A stretch of 64,000 nt of DNA from Liolophura sinensis. Lineage: Eukaryota > Mollusca > Polyplacophora > Chitonida > Chitonidae. Under the pieces are notes generated by a model. The model worked only from the letters and a program-made list of their open reading frames with translations. It did not search any database and had not been told where the DNA came from. Shown one piece after another: positions 1-10,850 of the stretch; the first letter of the stretch is position 1, and every line of letters starts with the position of its first letter. A program made the translations under genes and the position numbers. The DNA is taken from NCBI RefSeq assembly GCF_032854445.1, contig NC_088303.1:23413265-23477264 (forward strand), given 5' to 3'.

Positions 1-773
1 CCACAGGGAAACTATTGAATGCCTGTGCCATTTAGATAGTGTTTATTCAGAAAGAAAAGGACGCGGGGATTGTGTTCGTTCACTTTTGCCTATCACTTTG
101 TTATCGTACGCAAAAATTACATGTACACGTAAGTAGCCCAAGAAACGCCAACGAAATGAGTAACCAAAAACCTCGCCTTAGGCAGATTTGAAATCCCATT
201 TGCATGCGATGTTTGGTTTGCACAGGTATCTTAGCGCCTGGATCGTATATGATGAACCGTACACTCGTAACGAACAGTTAGGATCACACTCTTGTGTTCA
301 CAAACCGAAAATGGTAGACGTACATCACTTGTTCTATCGGCTCATGTCAAAATCTTGCCATATATGGAGAACAAAATGTTGGAAAAAGCGTTGAGCTATT
401 GATCTAGTTTTGGGTATTGCCACGATACACCTGCACAGTAACACAAGTTTGCCACGATGTTTGCACACAGAGGTCCGTATATTGTGAAAGAAACATGTCC
501 TTTTAAGGACAACACGTGAATAAGATCCGTCTAACTACGTATCGGGGGGTATTTGCACCCACATTTGCCTACCACACTCTCTCCTGATATATCGTTATTA
601 GTCTATCTGGACGACACAGCAGCTGAGTTGAATATTAAGGTGAGCATTATTTTTAATGAGCCTTACTTGCCTCCTGCAAAGTCATATACAAAGGTTATGT
701 TTCAGGACATGGCGTATCAACAAGCGTTCCTGTGCAGGAAACTAAGGGGACAGTCCACTGAAAATCCACCATC
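1..773. other. Unassigned sequence
   Basis: No gene recognised. Short open frames here lack familiar motifs. Confidence 0.5.
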
Positions 774-897
774 ATCTTTAATTGTATTATATTCCTGCAG
801 AAACAGGGGTTCTGCTGGTGGACTATGCATCCCTGAGGCTTGGTCCATGTGCATTATTCTAATGTTATTGTATATATTAAATGTGATGACAACTCTA
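774..897 (+). repeat. Dispersed repeat R1, copy 1
   Basis: About 120 bp clearly similar to 47134-47252. The shared core is GCTGGTGGACTA, then GCATCCCTGAGGC, then TGTGATGA. No coding or tRNA-like content recognised. Confidence 0.65.
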
Positions 898-1189
898 AGC
901 ACCACACTAAATGTTGGAATACCTCTTTTTACCTATGACTAAAAGAATACTGAAATAATGTTCCCTAAATTACTTCCTTTTGATCAACATCAGAAAAAAA
1001 GATGATGCGAGTTCCTAGATACCGTCAGTATGGACCATAAAGCCTACCATAGTATCCAAATATTTCAATGCCTTTCAACACTCTTTAAACAATCTGAAAA
1101 GAAAAAAATGATAGTATTTTTGAGTTTTCAGTTGTCTGTATGATCAACCTTACTTCATATTTTAGCTTTCTTTTGCTTTGATTACATTG

Positions 1190-1295
1190 TTTATGGTGGA
1201 TTTTTGTACTCAAGAATATTTCACTTATACGACGGCGGCCACAATTATGGTAGGAGGAAACCGGGGGAAACCCACGACCATCCGCAGGTTTATAA
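1190..1295 (-). mobile_element. SINE 3'-tail fragment
   Basis: Antisense copy of the tRNA-derived SINE tail seen many times here: ACTCAAGAATATTTCACTTA, then ACGGCGGCC, then AGGAGGAAACCGGG. The tRNA-like head is missing. Confidence 0.75.
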
Positions 1296-1917
1296 AATAA
1301 AAGCATTTATTTCTTTCAGTGTACTATTTGCGGGTTTTGGAAGAAATCCATTGGTTTTATAACTGCATAAGATTTAATAACTGCTATTTCTCCTAATGAT
1401 GATAAATTTCTGATTTTCCTTCTTTGAGAGTCTTTCTTCAAGACTTCTTTTCTGGCAAGATTATATATTTTCCGTACATAATTAAATTCCACACTTGAAA
1501 TAGGACCTGATATATGCGATAAGGCTAGGAAATGACCCCTGAGATGTGCTAATTTCAAAATACCAGTAAAATTCTGTAAATTTCCCAAAGTATAAAACTT
1601 GGTAAAAAGCGTCCATAAAATTTACATGGCCATCAAAAAGATGGTTGCTTAATATATAACCCTGCAAAAGTACACTCTCAGTCAAAAACACCATTTTCTT
1701 CTGGCCGAAATTAGACACTGTGTTTTTAGTTTAAGTATGAAGATCGAGGTTAACCAGAAAACGTATGTGCTTCTTTGATAAGTTCCGTTTTGGTCAATGT
1801 TTGATTTCATATGCAAAACAGAAACCATATTCCTTGTTCAGTTTTGTCATGTTTTTGCATGTTTACAATCTTTATTTCTGTCGAAGTCGGAATCAGAATC
1901 GATAATTGTGAAGGTAT
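1296..1917. other. Unassigned AT-rich sequence
   Basis: Nothing recognised between the SINE fragment and the LTR element. Confidence 0.5.
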
Positions 1918-2096
1918 TGTTAGGGTTTAATTATAAGAGAATGGACAAACTCAGCGATCTTAAACATGTACATAAACAATACATACATTTATTTACCCAG
2001 TGACGGTAAAACACTACAAAGTGAATGCCAAACTGTATCAAAATCTAAACACCTGGCTAACTGACTCGAACAGTGTCCTAAATTCAGCTTCAATTC
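1918..2096 (-). repeat. 3' LTR of the Gmr1-like element
   Basis: It matches 5032-5206 along its whole length with scattered substitutions and small indels. On the plus strand it runs TGTTAGGGTTTAATTATA to ...CAATTCA, the TG...CA ends expected of an LTR. Confidence 0.85.
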
Positions 2097-2104
2097 AAAT
2101 CCTG

Positions 2105-3221
2105 GTTCCAGTACAAGGATGCAGGGTGTACTCCAGTTGCTCTGACACGGTTCAATAAAGTCGTTTTCCTGTAAGTACTTGATTTACTGTTGAAATTACT
2201 TGCTTTTCACGTTCTACAGCATTCTATGTCATTCATAGACTTCTGAGACATTTTCAAGTTGTCTTGAGCTAAGTGACACACAGCAGCTAACTTAGTACGG
2301 ACATTAGATACATATTTTAACAGACTCAAATTTTCCTCAGTATCTCACGAGAACTTCCCTCTAATTTATGTAATGGTCCATGGACTTTGTGACCAAACAC
2401 TAATTCAGAGGGACTGAATCCTAAGGATTCTTGTACTGATTCTCTAATGGCAAACAAAAGATATGGAACCCCTTCGTCCCAGTCTTTTTCAGTATCAAAG
2501 CAATATGTCCGAATCATATTTTTCAATGTCTGATGGAACCTCACCAATGCTCCTTGGGATTAGGGGTGATACGCTGAAGACTTAAATTAAGGTCCGACTG
2601 CACTGCTTTGATCAGGCCAAACAAAGTAGAGAAATTAACCAAGGCCTTTAATACAGCCTTAGTAGTATAATTTCGTAAAGGTGCAGCCTCAGGAAAAACG
2701 TTTATCAGAAAACATAATGTTTAGCATATACTGGTTTCCTGAATTAATCTTAGGCAGGGGACCAGCACAATCTAACATTACATGACTAAATGGCTGTTTA
2801 AATGCCGGTATAGGCTGTAATGGAGCTTTGAGATATAAACTGATTGGGCTTGCCAACCAATTGACATGTATGATGAGATTTGCAATACTGTGATACATGT
2901 TTTCTCAAACCTGGAATGAAACCAAAAGAAATGATTCAGTATGTTATGGTAAGCCTTGTTATTACCCAAGTGACCAGCCATTGATGTTTCATGTGCTACA
3001 CACAATATTTCATTACGATAAGGCTTAGGAATAACAATCTTAACTGTCCAATCGTCATCTGAAGAAACATTCGGTGGTCTCCACTTTCTCATAAGAACGC
3101 CAGACTTAACATAATAACAAACAGGTTCTCGTGAAATTTCAGTATCACGCACAGCCTTATCAAATAATGTTAAAATCTCCGAATTATTATGTTGTTCTGT
3201 AATAAGCTGAGATCTAGACAA
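2105..3221 (-). pseudogene. Integrase plus start of RT of the Gmr1-like pol, broken
   Basis: Integrase relic in several frames. The N-terminal zinc-binding region shows AHETSMAGHLG (two His), then a frameshift before the Cys pair, of which one Cys is changed (CKSHHTC). The catalytic core keeps the first Asp (MLDCAGPLP) and the second (AVQSD). About 20 codons after the second Asp are missing. The third catalytic residue, in the YHP-x-SQGAL block, is a stop codon (TAA where GAA is expected). The C-terminal half continues with RFHQTLKNMI, KDWDEGVPYLLFA and SLGFSPSELVFGH. At 2167-2105 an RT entry motif appears (ENDFIEP, then STPCILV), after which the 3' LTR begins. DNA joining and reverse transcription are both impossible for this copy. 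Confidence 0.82.
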
Positions 3222-3266
3222 TGTCTGCTGGACCGTTCATATTCAATTGAATCAACAGTAATATCC

Positions 3267-3720
3267 TTATATCTTAGTGATGAAAATGTCCTGTAAGTCT
3301 ATGCTAGGTATTTCCTTATTACACCCTTTAAACGTACTTTGATCTTTGGCCACTTTCCTAGCCATAGCACGAGTAACAGCACAAGATGGAAATATATCTA
3401 GAATTTCCCTTTCAATTATGACTGGCTTACTGTCCAAGCTTAGTTTATCAGTAAAAATAGGATTTACAATGACCTTATCGCCTGCAAGATCATTACCTAA
3501 TAACAACTGTATCCCTTCAAAAGGCAAAGAATGCCTAATACCTATCAATACAGGTCCAGACACCAAATCTAATACAAACATTATGTAGAGGGACAGCGAC
3601 AAATTCACTAGAATCCACACCTTTAATAAGCACGCTACTACCAGAGTATGTCTTATCAGAAAACGACAAAGTGTCAATCAACAACAGAGACTCCTAATAT
3701 CTTAACAGGTGTGGCATTAA
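3267..3720 (-). pseudogene. Protease C-terminal region and linker of the Gmr1-like pol
   Basis: The minus-strand frame holds the conserved segment after the aspartic protease in this lineage: SGPVLIGIR, then LLLGNDLAGDKV, then FPSCAVTRAMARK. The protease active-site triad (DTG/DSG) is not obvious. The likely upstream frame is interrupted near 3700, where GVSVVD occurs, so the protease is damaged. This segment is followed directly by integrase, not RT, which sets the gene order. Confidence 0.72.
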
Positions 3721-3934
3721 TCAAATCATGTGACAGTGATACAAAACCATGATGAATAAATGGTTCAAAAATCTCCATAACAGAAACCTGATAACTATCT
3801 TCAGTTTCAGAACTAGATGAAATAGGGGACTTAACACCCGGACTGCCGTCTTCAGCTTCATGTTCTGCACTACTAAGTGTAGGCTTCATTGAAGTGACAC
3901 ACAATTCAGTAGGCCATTGACCTTCCTATTTTCT

Positions 3935-3999
3935 CTTTAACTTCCAACATTCCGACATAACATGACCCTGTTTCTTATAGTAGTTACATACTACACCAC
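3935..3999 (-). pseudogene. Nucleocapsid zinc knuckle with lost second Cys
   Basis: Minus-strand frame reads VCNYYKKQGHVMSEC. The spacing is that of a CCHC knuckle (C-x2-C-x4-H-x4-C), but the second ligand is Tyr. A single base change would account for it. Confidence 0.65.
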
Positions 4000-4040
4000 T
4001 AGTCTGTTTATCAGAAAATGAACGCGGTTGAGCACTTACA

Positions 4041-4843
4041 TTTGACTAAGCTTCCTTACTGTGATGCACTATACCCACTTGTTGATTGAGAGTGATTCCC
4101 CGTATAGTTAAATGATTGAGTTGTTTTGCTATTGAATGTAACCCTATGAATTGATGAATAATTGTCCGCCAAAGTTACCACTCTGCCAATATCAGCCTTC
4201 TGTTCATCGATGAATGTTCTGATCTCACTAACAACACATCGCTTGAAGTCTTCAACTGATATGAGTTGTCTTAACTTCCACCACAGATCAAACAAGTGCT
4301 CCTTAGCTCTGGAAAACTCCACATAAGTCTGATCTTTAGATTTCTCATAATTACGGAACTTCTGACGATAATCCTCGGGCACTAACTCATAAGCTTTCAG
4401 TGTTAACTGTTGGACACAATCATAATTAGCAGCCTGCTCTACAGACAACTGAGGATAAATCTCCCTCGCCTTACCAACTAATACGCTCTGTAAAAGCATA
4501 ACCCCCAACTTTCCTTAGGCGATTTCAAATTTTCTGCTGTTCTCTAAAAATGGAGAAAATATTTATCAGCCTCTTGCTCTTGAAAAGCGGGCACTAACCG
4601 GATATGCTCAGTAACACCAAATGCTGACTCTTGTGTACTTGAATGACCTGATCTCTCACGTCTCTCAAACTCCATTTTTTTTCTGTTTGAAACTCACGTT
4701 CTGAAACTGAATATCCTTCTTTCTGAAAGATTTCTTTACATTCACCTCCAATAACTCAGCCAAGGAAAATAATCTCCCTTTTTCAGAGAATCAACTTGGC
4801 CTGGATCAACAGAAAGCATAAAATCTTCAGGCTCAAATGGCAT
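4041..4843 (-). pseudogene. gag of the Gmr1-like element, broken
   Basis: Capsid-precursor relic. The start Met at 4843 opens with MPFEPEDFM and soon meets stops. The best part, about 4508-4056, is a SCAN/capsid-like helical domain with the familiar LLQSVLVGKAREIY and DLW blocks. Just before it, in other frames, HIRLVPAFQ and DKYFLHF are recognisable, so there are at least two frameshifts. The N-terminal part resembles the gag start of the second element at 32.3 kb (shared KxDxxxL and RKKD.QF spacing), so the two elements belong to related lineages. Confidence 0.8.
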
Positions 4844-5007
4844 TGCGAAGAAAGTTTAAAATGTCTTGGGTAAACAACAAAATCTCTGAGAAGAGAATAC
4901 CAAACTTCGTTTGTAATAGGAAACCCGTATAAACTCCGGACACTTGTATAACGAAGTATCCGCTCAAATTCCGGATAAAATTAGTTTGAATAGAAATGTC
5001 CTTTCAG

Positions 5008-5025
5008 CTCCCGGACAAGCCCCCA
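5008..5025 (-). other. Primer-binding site, tRNA-Pro type
   Basis: On the minus strand TGGGGGCTTGTCCGGGA begins 6 nt after the LTR end. It matches the complement of the tRNA-Pro 3' end, as used by many retroelements, with one visible difference (T for C). Confidence 0.75.
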
Positions 5026-5031
5026 TTATTC

Positions 5032-5206
5032 TGTTAAGGTTTAATTATAACAGAACTGACAAACTCAGCGATTTTAAACATGTACATAAACAATGCATAC
5101 ATTTATTTAACCAGTGAAGTTAAAACACCACAAAGAGAGTGGCAAACTGTAACAAAATCTGAACACCTGGCTTACTGACTCGTGTCCTAAGTTTAGCTTC
5201 AATCCA
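5032..5206 (-). repeat. 5' LTR of the Gmr1-like element
   Basis: Partner of 1918-2096. The element is on the minus strand, so this right-hand copy is the 5' LTR, and the primer-binding site lies just to its left. Differences between the two LTRs are numerous by eye, indicating an old insertion. Confidence 0.85.
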
Positions 5207-5324
5207 GAGTAAGACGTAACATGTGGCTACTATATGGAAACATGTACATAATACAACTTATATATTAGTATAGTACACGATTTGAATAATAATTACACTG
5301 CGCCTATTCAACATCATTGAAAAC

Positions 5325-5425
5325 GGTTGTCAGCGTCTTTTTGCAAGATTTCGTTGTTTTGGGAATTAGCCTTGCGATTACTTACTTGAAACGTCCATAT
5401 TGGTTGACTGCTGAGGAATGTTCCA
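5325..5425 (+). mobile_element. 3'-end block of the RT element (copy g)
   Basis: A short block matching the conserved 3' part of the Penelope-type element (GTTTTGGGAATTAGCCTTGC, then AACGTCCATATTGGTTGACT). No RT sequence precedes it, as expected from 5' truncation or decay. Confidence 0.6.
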
Positions 5426-5755
5426 CGCATATATACTTTACTACTGCTTGAGAGGTCCTGTGGTTGACCATCATTAGGGTGTCACACCAAGTGTTATATG
5501 TATCGGAATTATAAGGCTGAAAGTTACATTTGCTGTATATTCATTTATCTGATTAGTGATAAGAATAAGAATTATCTTAAAAATGACCTTTGCCGTAGAG
5601 TGAATTTCGACACTCTGCAGTGTCTAAAAGGAAGATATTTCAGGGTAATGAGACGGCTAACGTTTCTCGATTTGTTGACCTATTTGTCGATGTAGACCCG
5701 CTTCAGTGCACGTCCGGAGCTTGAAGTCGCTCGTACAGCAGGAAAAGGGGAGTGT

Positions 5756-5988
5756 AAAACAGAACTGAAAAGAAGGAGCGCTTTTGTAAAGGTGTCAAAA
5801 GCTGTCAATCATAGTCAATTTCGCTTTGTGAGATGCACAGATTTTTGAACAGGCACCGGTTCCCCGCCTTGCCATACTAGGTCCGTTATACCCAACATGT
5901 TTAGTTTTTCAACCGACATCTCAGCCCACCAGTGGACATAATTTTACCTCTCGAAGCAGGCGTTGTTTTCTCTACATTTTATTTATTG
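5756..5988 (+). repeat. Dispersed repeat R2, copy 1
   Basis: About 233 bp closely similar to 8162-8403. A GC-richer core reads CACCGGTTCCCCGCCTTGCC. It runs straight into a SINE tail, as the other copy does. Identity of the repeat unknown. Confidence 0.75.
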
Positions 5989-6212
5989 GTTTTTTAAAAT
6001 TTGATTGGTGTTTTACGAGGTACTAACAATATTTTACTTATACGACGGTGGCCAGCATTATGGTGGAAGGAAACCGAGCCGGTTCCGGATGAAACCCACG
6101 ACCATTCGCAGGTCGTTGGCAGACAGATCTTCCCATGTACGACCAAGGAGTAAGCCAGAATGAACTGGACGAACTCACAGCGAAGACAATGGCGGCTTTG
6201 CTCCTCCAGTGC
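5975..6212 (-). mobile_element. SINE, minus orientation, lacking most of the head
   Basis: It begins with a T-rich stretch and TTGATTGGTGTTTTACGAGG, then passes through the full tail and central part (CCACGACCATTCGCAGG, TTCCCATGTACGACC) to the antisense of the box-B area (GGACGAACTCACAGCG). It shares the variant ACTAACAATATT with the stub at 8404. Confidence 0.75.
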
Positions 6213-7254
6213 TAACATTTGTGCTAACATCTGGTGGACGACCTCAACAGTGGGGAATTTGGTAATTCATCAACAGATTTGGTGGAAACAGATATATAGT
6301 TGGAAACAGAATTGAAGGAAACAGCCATAGATGAAATCAGATTTGAATGGAAACAGAGAAGGTTAGGAGAAGCGATAGGCGGAAACAGAGACAGGACAAT
6401 CGCACCGAGTAAACCCGCGTTAAAGGGAGACAAATCAGTCTAACTCTTTCCGCTTGCTAGATATGAACGAAGATCACCACTAGCTCTAAAAAGTTTGAAG
6501 AGGACATTACGATCCGTTAAAAGAAAATTTAAATGATCGCTGCTGGTTGAACATATGGCATATGAAAATGTTTTGAATTTTGTCATAACTTTGATGTATT
6601 CCACTGTATTTCTGGCTGGTGATTCCGAATGTGCTTTTGTTTATGCAATGTTTGTGACTTTTTATACACGTAGTAAGAAAAAGCAGTTTTAGGGCTTTAA
6701 AGTTGCATAATTTCAAAGGCTTGTAAATCGAAAATTATGAGAGCCAGAAATATGACTGAACTGAGGTTGAGCCAATTTAAGCTACCATACATGTAAATAG
6801 TTTTCTCGCTACAACTGTTTAATGAAATCAACATATTTGAGAAATAGAAATTAAAGCCCTTTCACTAAACCTAGACTTAGAAGGTTACTAGACAATCATA
6901 TGCTCTTTAACTGTTTAGTTAACTGCCCGTGATTTCCCAAAACAGAAGGTGTTATTATACCAGTTTTGTTGTGTTGCTGATCGACTATTAAAAAATTGTC
7001 ATGTCGCAAACTGCTCTGTCCTGAATGTGTATACTGATTCTTACGTACGCCTCTCTGTTTGGCCCTGCTTACTTCGCATCAGGTATGATATAAAATTAGT
7101 TTTGATATACATACATTTTATTTTTTTATTTTTTCATCATATAGGAGATCACATTTTAACTGAGATTCAAAAGTATCTTCCTGAATAATCAACTAGCCAT
7201 TTTCTAAATGACATCAAATACAATGATACAAACTGAATCTCATATCGTCTTTGA
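6213..7254. other. Unassigned sequence
   Basis: AT-rich, with no recognised gene or repeat. Confidence 0.5.
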
Positions 7255-7650
7255 ACTCTCCTGTTTACAGTTTGAAATTACCAACCGCTCAGTTTACACT
7301 GTTCTGTTCACAACCTGAAATGATCAACTCCTTGGTTTACACACATCTGTTCAAAACCTGAAAACATGAACTCCTCAGTTTACATTCCTCTGTTCACAAC
7401 CTGAAATGATCAACTCCTTAGTTTACACTACTCTGTTCACAACCTGAAATGATGAACCCCTTAGTTTACATGGCTTTCTTCACAACTTGAAATAATCTAT
7501 TCCGTGATTTACACTCCTCTGTTAACAACCTGAAATCATGAACTTCTTAGTTTACATTTCTCTGTTCACAGCGTGAAATGATCAACTCCTTAGTTTACAC
7601 CGCTCTGTTCACAACCTGATATGATCCACCCTTTAGTTTACACTAAAAAG
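7255..7650 (+). repeat. Minisatellite, 43-bp unit, about 9 copies
   Basis: Direct repeats with the core CTCTGTTCACAACCTGAAAT followed by TCAACTCCTTAGTTTACA. Spacing between successive cores measured at 43 bp twice. Copies are diverged. Confidence 0.85.
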
Positions 7651-8161
7651 CTGACCTCTAAAACTGAATCCCTTCACCAGACTCAAATGCCTTTGTGCGC
7701 AAATATACAAATTAAGAGTCTGCCTTCTTAAATATTGTTGCTTTTTATGTATCCTGTCTACAAGTTTAATTTATTTCTACATATTTCCAGTTGTCAGCTC
7801 TGAAATGATACTTTTGCAACTACATTGCTACATTCTCATCCGAAAGCAGTGTTGCTAACCTGTTCAAGACATACGCCGATAACGAACCATAGTGCTCTAT
7901 CGTTGAGGATTCCAGAGAGTTGCAGCCGGTGATTTGCCCTCCTGTCAGCAACGGCATGACGTCCATGTGCTCGAAATTCGACGGCTCTGGCATATGAAAC
8001 TATCAGTCAGGTGAGAGATTTTGAAAATAGTAGGTTCTTATAGATGACCGTCCCTTTCTATTCCAGTTGTTGTTTTCTTAAGTATTAATTCAATAATTCT
8101 AGTCGCTCACTGGCATATTGGCTTAGTAATTTGTGCTGATGGCTGTTTTCTAAACGTATCT
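7651..8161. other. Unassigned sequence
   Basis: No gene or repeat family recognised. Confidence 0.5.
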
Positions 8162-8403
8162 GAAAACAGAACTAAAAGAAGGTGCGCTTTTGTAAAGGCG
8201 TTAACAGCTGGCAGTCATAGCTATAGTCAGTTTCGCTTCGTGAGATGCATAGCTTTTTGAACAGGCACCGGTTCCCCGCCTTGCCATACTAGGCCCGTTA
8301 TACCCAACATCTTTAGTTTCTCAACCCGACATTATCCCACCAGTGGGCATAATTTTACTTCTCGAAGCAGGCGTTGTTTTCTCTACATATTATTTATTGA
8401 TAT
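8162..8403 (+). repeat. Dispersed repeat R2, copy 2
   Basis: Partner of 5756-5988, 2.4 kb away in the same orientation, likewise followed by the T-rich start of an antisense SINE. Confidence 0.75.
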
Positions 8404-8460
8404 TTTTTTTTTATTTGATTGGTGTTTTACGCGATACTAACAATATTTCACTTATACGTA
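8404..8460 (-). mobile_element. SINE tail stub
   Basis: Starts like the copy at 5990 (TTTGATTGGTGTTTTACG, variant ACTAACAATATT) but ends after CACTTATACG. Confidence 0.65.
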
Positions 8461-8469
8461 TATCTTCAT

Positions 8470-8990
8470 GTATACTCCTTACAGCGTTCCCTACGCTCGC
8501 TTTATATCACCGCCACCAGTAGACAAACTTGTCCTTCAGAGCGTGGGAATACAAGTCTCAGATTGACTTTCAGACTCTGTTTGACGAGCGTATTGTTTTT
8601 GTCCTAGTCTCACCACAGCTGTCCATCGGAGCCTGGTAACACTTCTCAAGATTGACTTTCAGAGCCTGTGCGACCAGCATAGGCTTGTTTTTGACTTAGC
8701 CTCACCACAGCTGTTCTTACGCAGAGTTACTTAATCATTAGTCATCAATGAATTCGTTTCAAGTGTTGGTTAGAATGATATTGGGCTTACTATAGATAAA
8801 AAGAATGCTTTTGTATAAAAAAAACTTATTAGAAACAATGGCTTAGGTAGAGTAGGTAGAGATTGTCTATTTCTGAGATAACGTTCTGTCTCATGATCGC
8901 AACCTTGGTGCTGTTCAAGATTTTTTGTACAAAATTTGCTAGTGGTGGCAGTAATGTAAAGGGAACGCAGAGAATTGCGCATGAGCAGTA
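8470..8990. repeat. Small imperfect tandem and inverted duplications
   Basis: Two adjacent copies of about 100 bp (around 8535-8625 and 8626-8715) share AGATTGACTTTCAGA and CTCACCACAGCTGT. A segment at 8472-8525 (GCGTTCCCT, then CACCGCCACCAGTAG) recurs inverted at about 8935-8985. Confidence 0.6.
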
Positions 8991-9219
8991 AGGAGGATTT
9001 ATAACAGACTTTTTTTGCTACGTCGGTTTCTCAAAGCACTTATTAGGCGCTAAATTTACAACATGTCGAGGGCTAGGACTTGTTTAAGAAAAGATAGATT
9101 TTATAACTTAAGACGGGCCCGAGCTAAAGACGGTCGTAAGTCCCCTTTGCGAAACAAATAAGGCCACCGGTTCGAATCCAGCCTCTGCTACATCGACTAT
9201 AGCTTTTAGTCAGAGTGGC

Positions 9220-9400
9220 TTGCCACGTGGAGCAGTGGTTCCATGCGGTCACTGTGAATTCAAGTCCAGCTCATGTGGGTTTCATCTACAACCGTGCATG
9301 GGCAGGTTTGACAGCAACCTGCGGGTTGTCTTGGGTTTCCCGGGTTTCCTCCCACTATAATGTTAGCCGCAGTCGTATAAGTGAAATAATATAAACCACT
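9220..9400 (+). mobile_element. SINE, plus orientation, diverged
   Basis: Degenerate head, a box-B-like TGAATTCAAGTCC, the body (CAGCAACCTGCGGGTTG, GGTTTCCTCCCACTATAATG) and the tail to GTATAAGTGAAATAATAT. The end of the tail is lost. Confidence 0.72.
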
Positions 9401-10034
9401 TTTCAAATAGACAAATAGTCAGGAGGTTTGCTCAGTTCACCGTTTTATTAGGTTTAGATGTTGTGATATTTAAATTTAAATGTTTAATTTAAAGAGTTCG
9501 ATTCCTATATATGCATATTTGTTTTCTGATACGTAACAAACTGAGGAGATTGCGCGTGGAAAGAAAATCTTTGAGGTATATATTTTTTCATATATTGTCA
9601 AGCTATATGTTAGATAAATTTAAAAATGTTATTGCAAATCTAACAGCACATCGTACAATTACGTCGCAACCCTTTTTTCAGTTTAGCTTCGTAATAATTG
9701 TCTATTGTAGACTATGCCACAGATCCACAGTATAATTCGTAGATAATAGATAGATTTGTTTCAAACATCAAATATTACACGGAAAAGGATGTTATCCTAT
9801 GCATTTTACCGTATACAGTAGGCTGATGGTTAACAACAAATTTTTAAGCTTCTTCCCCCCTGAATTGGTTACAAAGCTTAAAGCCCACCCAGCACATTCT
9901 GCCTATAACAGTGATTTTGACCCAATGCATTTAGATAAATTTAATTAACATGTTTGTATTTGTCGTTAGGTCTTAGTGTTCTGGATCATATCCTGGACCT
10001 TAAGATCAAGGTATAGATAAGGTAGCTCCGGTGT
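9401..10034. other. Unassigned AT-rich sequence
   Basis: A 74-codon open frame at 9511-9735 has no recognisable motif. Nothing else seen. Confidence 0.45.
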
Positions 10035-10850
10035 CAACCTATACCTGTTCTCATACGAGCACGATTATATGCAGAAACGAGTAATCCTCACCAGGCATGA
10101 TCTTTCTCAACCACGAAACGGTATAATGATGAACTGCTGACTTTAAACAACCCATATATATAGCTAAGGCTGTGAATGATATTTACCCACACTGGATTTA
10201 AATGAAACCACAGACTCTCCGGATGGTACATCTTATCTGGACCTAGATTTGTACAAGGACCAAAAACGGTTCCTCTCTCGAAGACTGCACGACAATAGGG
10301 ATAGTTTCAATTTTGACATAGTAAATTATCCTTACTTGAACAGCAATGTGACGATTTTATTCAATGACACAAGTTATTACAGCAAAAACTAGTGTGTCAA
10401 GATTATTCCATCGAACGCCTACACGCCAAGTTTGTTAAGTTTTACAATGAGTATAATACTTTTGTAGGTAAATATGGACAGAGCGTGCAGAATCTCTGGC
10501 GCTCTGGGTCATGATTGTGTCTAATTCCACTAAACCCGAGGCTAGGGACAGTACATTCATCATGTTGAACTAGCATGGTACACGATTTAAAGACTGATTT
10601 CCCTCAGTCGTCGAGTACATACCTTGCACCTTACATCATTTAATACTGCTGACGTCTTCTCTTTGTATGACTCCATCCTTTTTTCGTACTTTATATACTT
10701 TCTTAGTTTTCTGGTGGTTTGTGTTAGACGTCTTTTCTGCAATTGGCCTTGTGATTATTGACCCGGAACGTCCTTATTGGTTGACGGCTGGTATACGAAT
10801 GCCTGTTTCGACGCATAGAATAAGAATAAGGATAACACTCAAATGTTAGA
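10035..10850 (+). mobile_element. Penelope-type RT element relic (copy a)
   Basis: C-terminal part of a reverse transcriptase in broken frames. Visible pieces, in order, are LYLFSYEHDYM, a degraded catalytic block (RYNDELLTLNNPYI, where RYIDDLLALNNP is expected), SPDGTSYLDLDLYKD, NFDIVNYPYLNSN, and the terminal KFVKFYNEYN and VGKYGQSVQ up to a stop near 10512. A 3' non-coding part follows, ending in the conserved block PERPYWLTAGIRM (if translated) at about 10760-10800. It matches the copies at 28.7-30.2, 36.5-37.1 and 54.2-55.3 kb. The Penelope-like assignment rests on motif style in the better copies. Confidence 0.72.

Larger units (their letters stand above)
1918..5206 (-). mobile_element. 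Ty3/Gypsy LTR retrotransposon, Gmr1-like order, internally deleted
   Basis: Two similar direct repeats (1918-2096 and 5032-5206), each starting TG and ending CA, bound remnants read on the minus strand: gag, then protease region, then integrase, then the very start of reverse transcriptase. Integrase upstream of RT is the Gmr1-like arrangement described for some metazoan Ty3/Gypsy elements. The RT stops after its first conserved motif, and the 3' LTR follows at once, so most of RT and RNase H are deleted. Frames are interrupted throughout, so the copy is dead. No matching target-site duplication was found (flanks GGTAT and GAGTA). Confidence 0.85.
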
